Of a DNA stretch of 11,700 nt, positions 11,186 to 11,700 are shown in pieces; positions within the stretch are counted from its first letter, which is position 1, and every line of letters starts with the position of its first letter. The translations under genes were made by a program, and so were the position numbers. Where the stretch lies: positions 1 to 11,700 of the forward strand of contig JAAAUF010001130.1 in assembly GCA_015499985.1 (NCBI GenBank). Direction: 5' to 3'. The notes under the pieces are model-generated. The model did not search any database. It saw only the letters and a list, made by a program, of their open reading frames with translations, and was not told the DNA's origin. The stretch is from Haplosporangium gracile (taxonomy: Eukaryota; Mortierellomycota; Mortierellomycetes; Mortierellales; Mortierellaceae).

Positions 11186-11629
11186 TTCTTTCTTGTCTTT
11201 CAGCGCTTTTGCTAAGTCATTCATCTCCCCTCCCCTCTCCTCTGTCTTCCCCATTTACATTTGCCATCTTGTCTCTGTCATCTCCCCTCACCGCCGCTCT
11301 TTTTTTTTTTTTTCTTTCTCTCTCTTTCTTGTATTTTTTTTTTTTCTCGCGCTCTCCCTCTTTTGTTTTTTTTTTCACGTCTCTCTCGCTCACATCTCCT
11401 ACAGTTTGCCTGTCTTTTTCTCTTTCTAGCTCTCAGACTGCCTGGCCCAGTCTATCAATCTCTCCGTCGTCAATCTGTATCCCTCAACTTCTTTCCTCAA
11501 CTTCCTCAGTTACTCTCCGCTTCTCTTCGTTTATTCACTTTCCCCTTGTGTTCTGACACGCCTCTCCTCTTCTCTCTCTTCTCAATTTCCTTCCCTCTTT
11601 CTCTCCCACGGCCTTTTTCTCTCTTTCGG
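11186..11629. repeat. Very long polypyrimidine tract
   Basis: Over about 440 nt the plus strand is dominated by C and T, with pure T runs of more than ten near 11300 and 11335 and many TCTC and CCCTC units. Open frames here are serine/phenylalanine/leucine-rich products of the composition and are not credible genes. It may be the CT-rich promoter of a plus-strand gene to the right, or simple-sequence expansion. Confidence 0.75.
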
Positions 11630-11656
11630 GAAGAAGGCTACCTGAAACCACTATCT

Positions 11657-11660
<4 letters not shown>

Positions 11661-11687
<27 letters not shown>
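11661..11687. repeat. (CA)n microsatellite, 27 nt
   Basis: An uninterrupted alternating CA run of 27 nt follows the pyrimidine tract, flanked by CATT and GTTCTCTCTC. It is a simple dinucleotide repeat, likely variable in length between strains. Confidence 0.95.
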
Positions 11688-11700
11688 GTTCTCTCTCATT

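Noticed and set aside
11107..11556. 149-codon serine/phenylalanine-rich ORF
   Set aside because: It is the translation of a CT simple-sequence tract.

Overview
The window is nuclear DNA from a fungus, most likely an early-diverging one of the Mortierella type (Mucoromycota/Mortierellomycota). That placement is inferred from style: genes split by many introns of about 100 nt with GTAAGT/GTGAAT-like donors and TATAG/TTTAG acceptors, CT-rich promoters, a housekeeping WD40 gene of eukaryotic mRNA 3'-end processing, and MULE-type transposon remains. I see no rRNA, tRNA or CRISPR array.

Layout. (1) 1-1412, minus strand: a broken copy of a nuclease gene that runs off the left edge. It starts at an ATG at 1412, keeps part of an XPG/FEN1-like domain (about 898-1192), and continues into a block (263 down to 1) that matches the middle of the intact gene at 6281-6535. 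(2) 1642-3360, plus strand: a decayed MULE-family DDE transposase with a SWIM zinc finger, interrupted by stops and a broken splice donor. (3) 3647-8063, plus strand: an apparently intact five-exon gene (1335 codons plus stop) with an N-terminal XPG/FEN1-like flap-nuclease domain and a C-terminal TnpB/Fanzor-type RuvC nuclease with its zinc ribbon. (4) 8262-10756, plus strand: an eight-exon gene for the polyadenylation factor PFS2 (WDR33 homologue, 577 aa). (5) 10757-11700: noncoding, with the PFS2 3' UTR, a very long pyrimidine tract and a (CA)n microsatellite, probably the promoter of a gene beyond the window.

The main point of interest is the XPG-Fanzor protein. All seven acidic positions expected of a FEN1/XPG active site can be placed, and so can a full RuvC D-E-D set, with the glutamate at the alternative position known from Fanzors. 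The four introns (104, 102, 100 and 103 nt) join the exons in phase with no stop. The broken minus-strand copy has the same domain order, which argues that the fusion is a real family and not a gene-model artefact. The two copies point away from each other on either side of the MULE fossil, suggesting a transposon-rich niche upstream of PFS2. A hairpin with a TTCG loop lies 18 nt after the stop codon, and another lies inside the last exon; this is where a guide (omega) RNA scaffold would be expected for this family, though that is inference.
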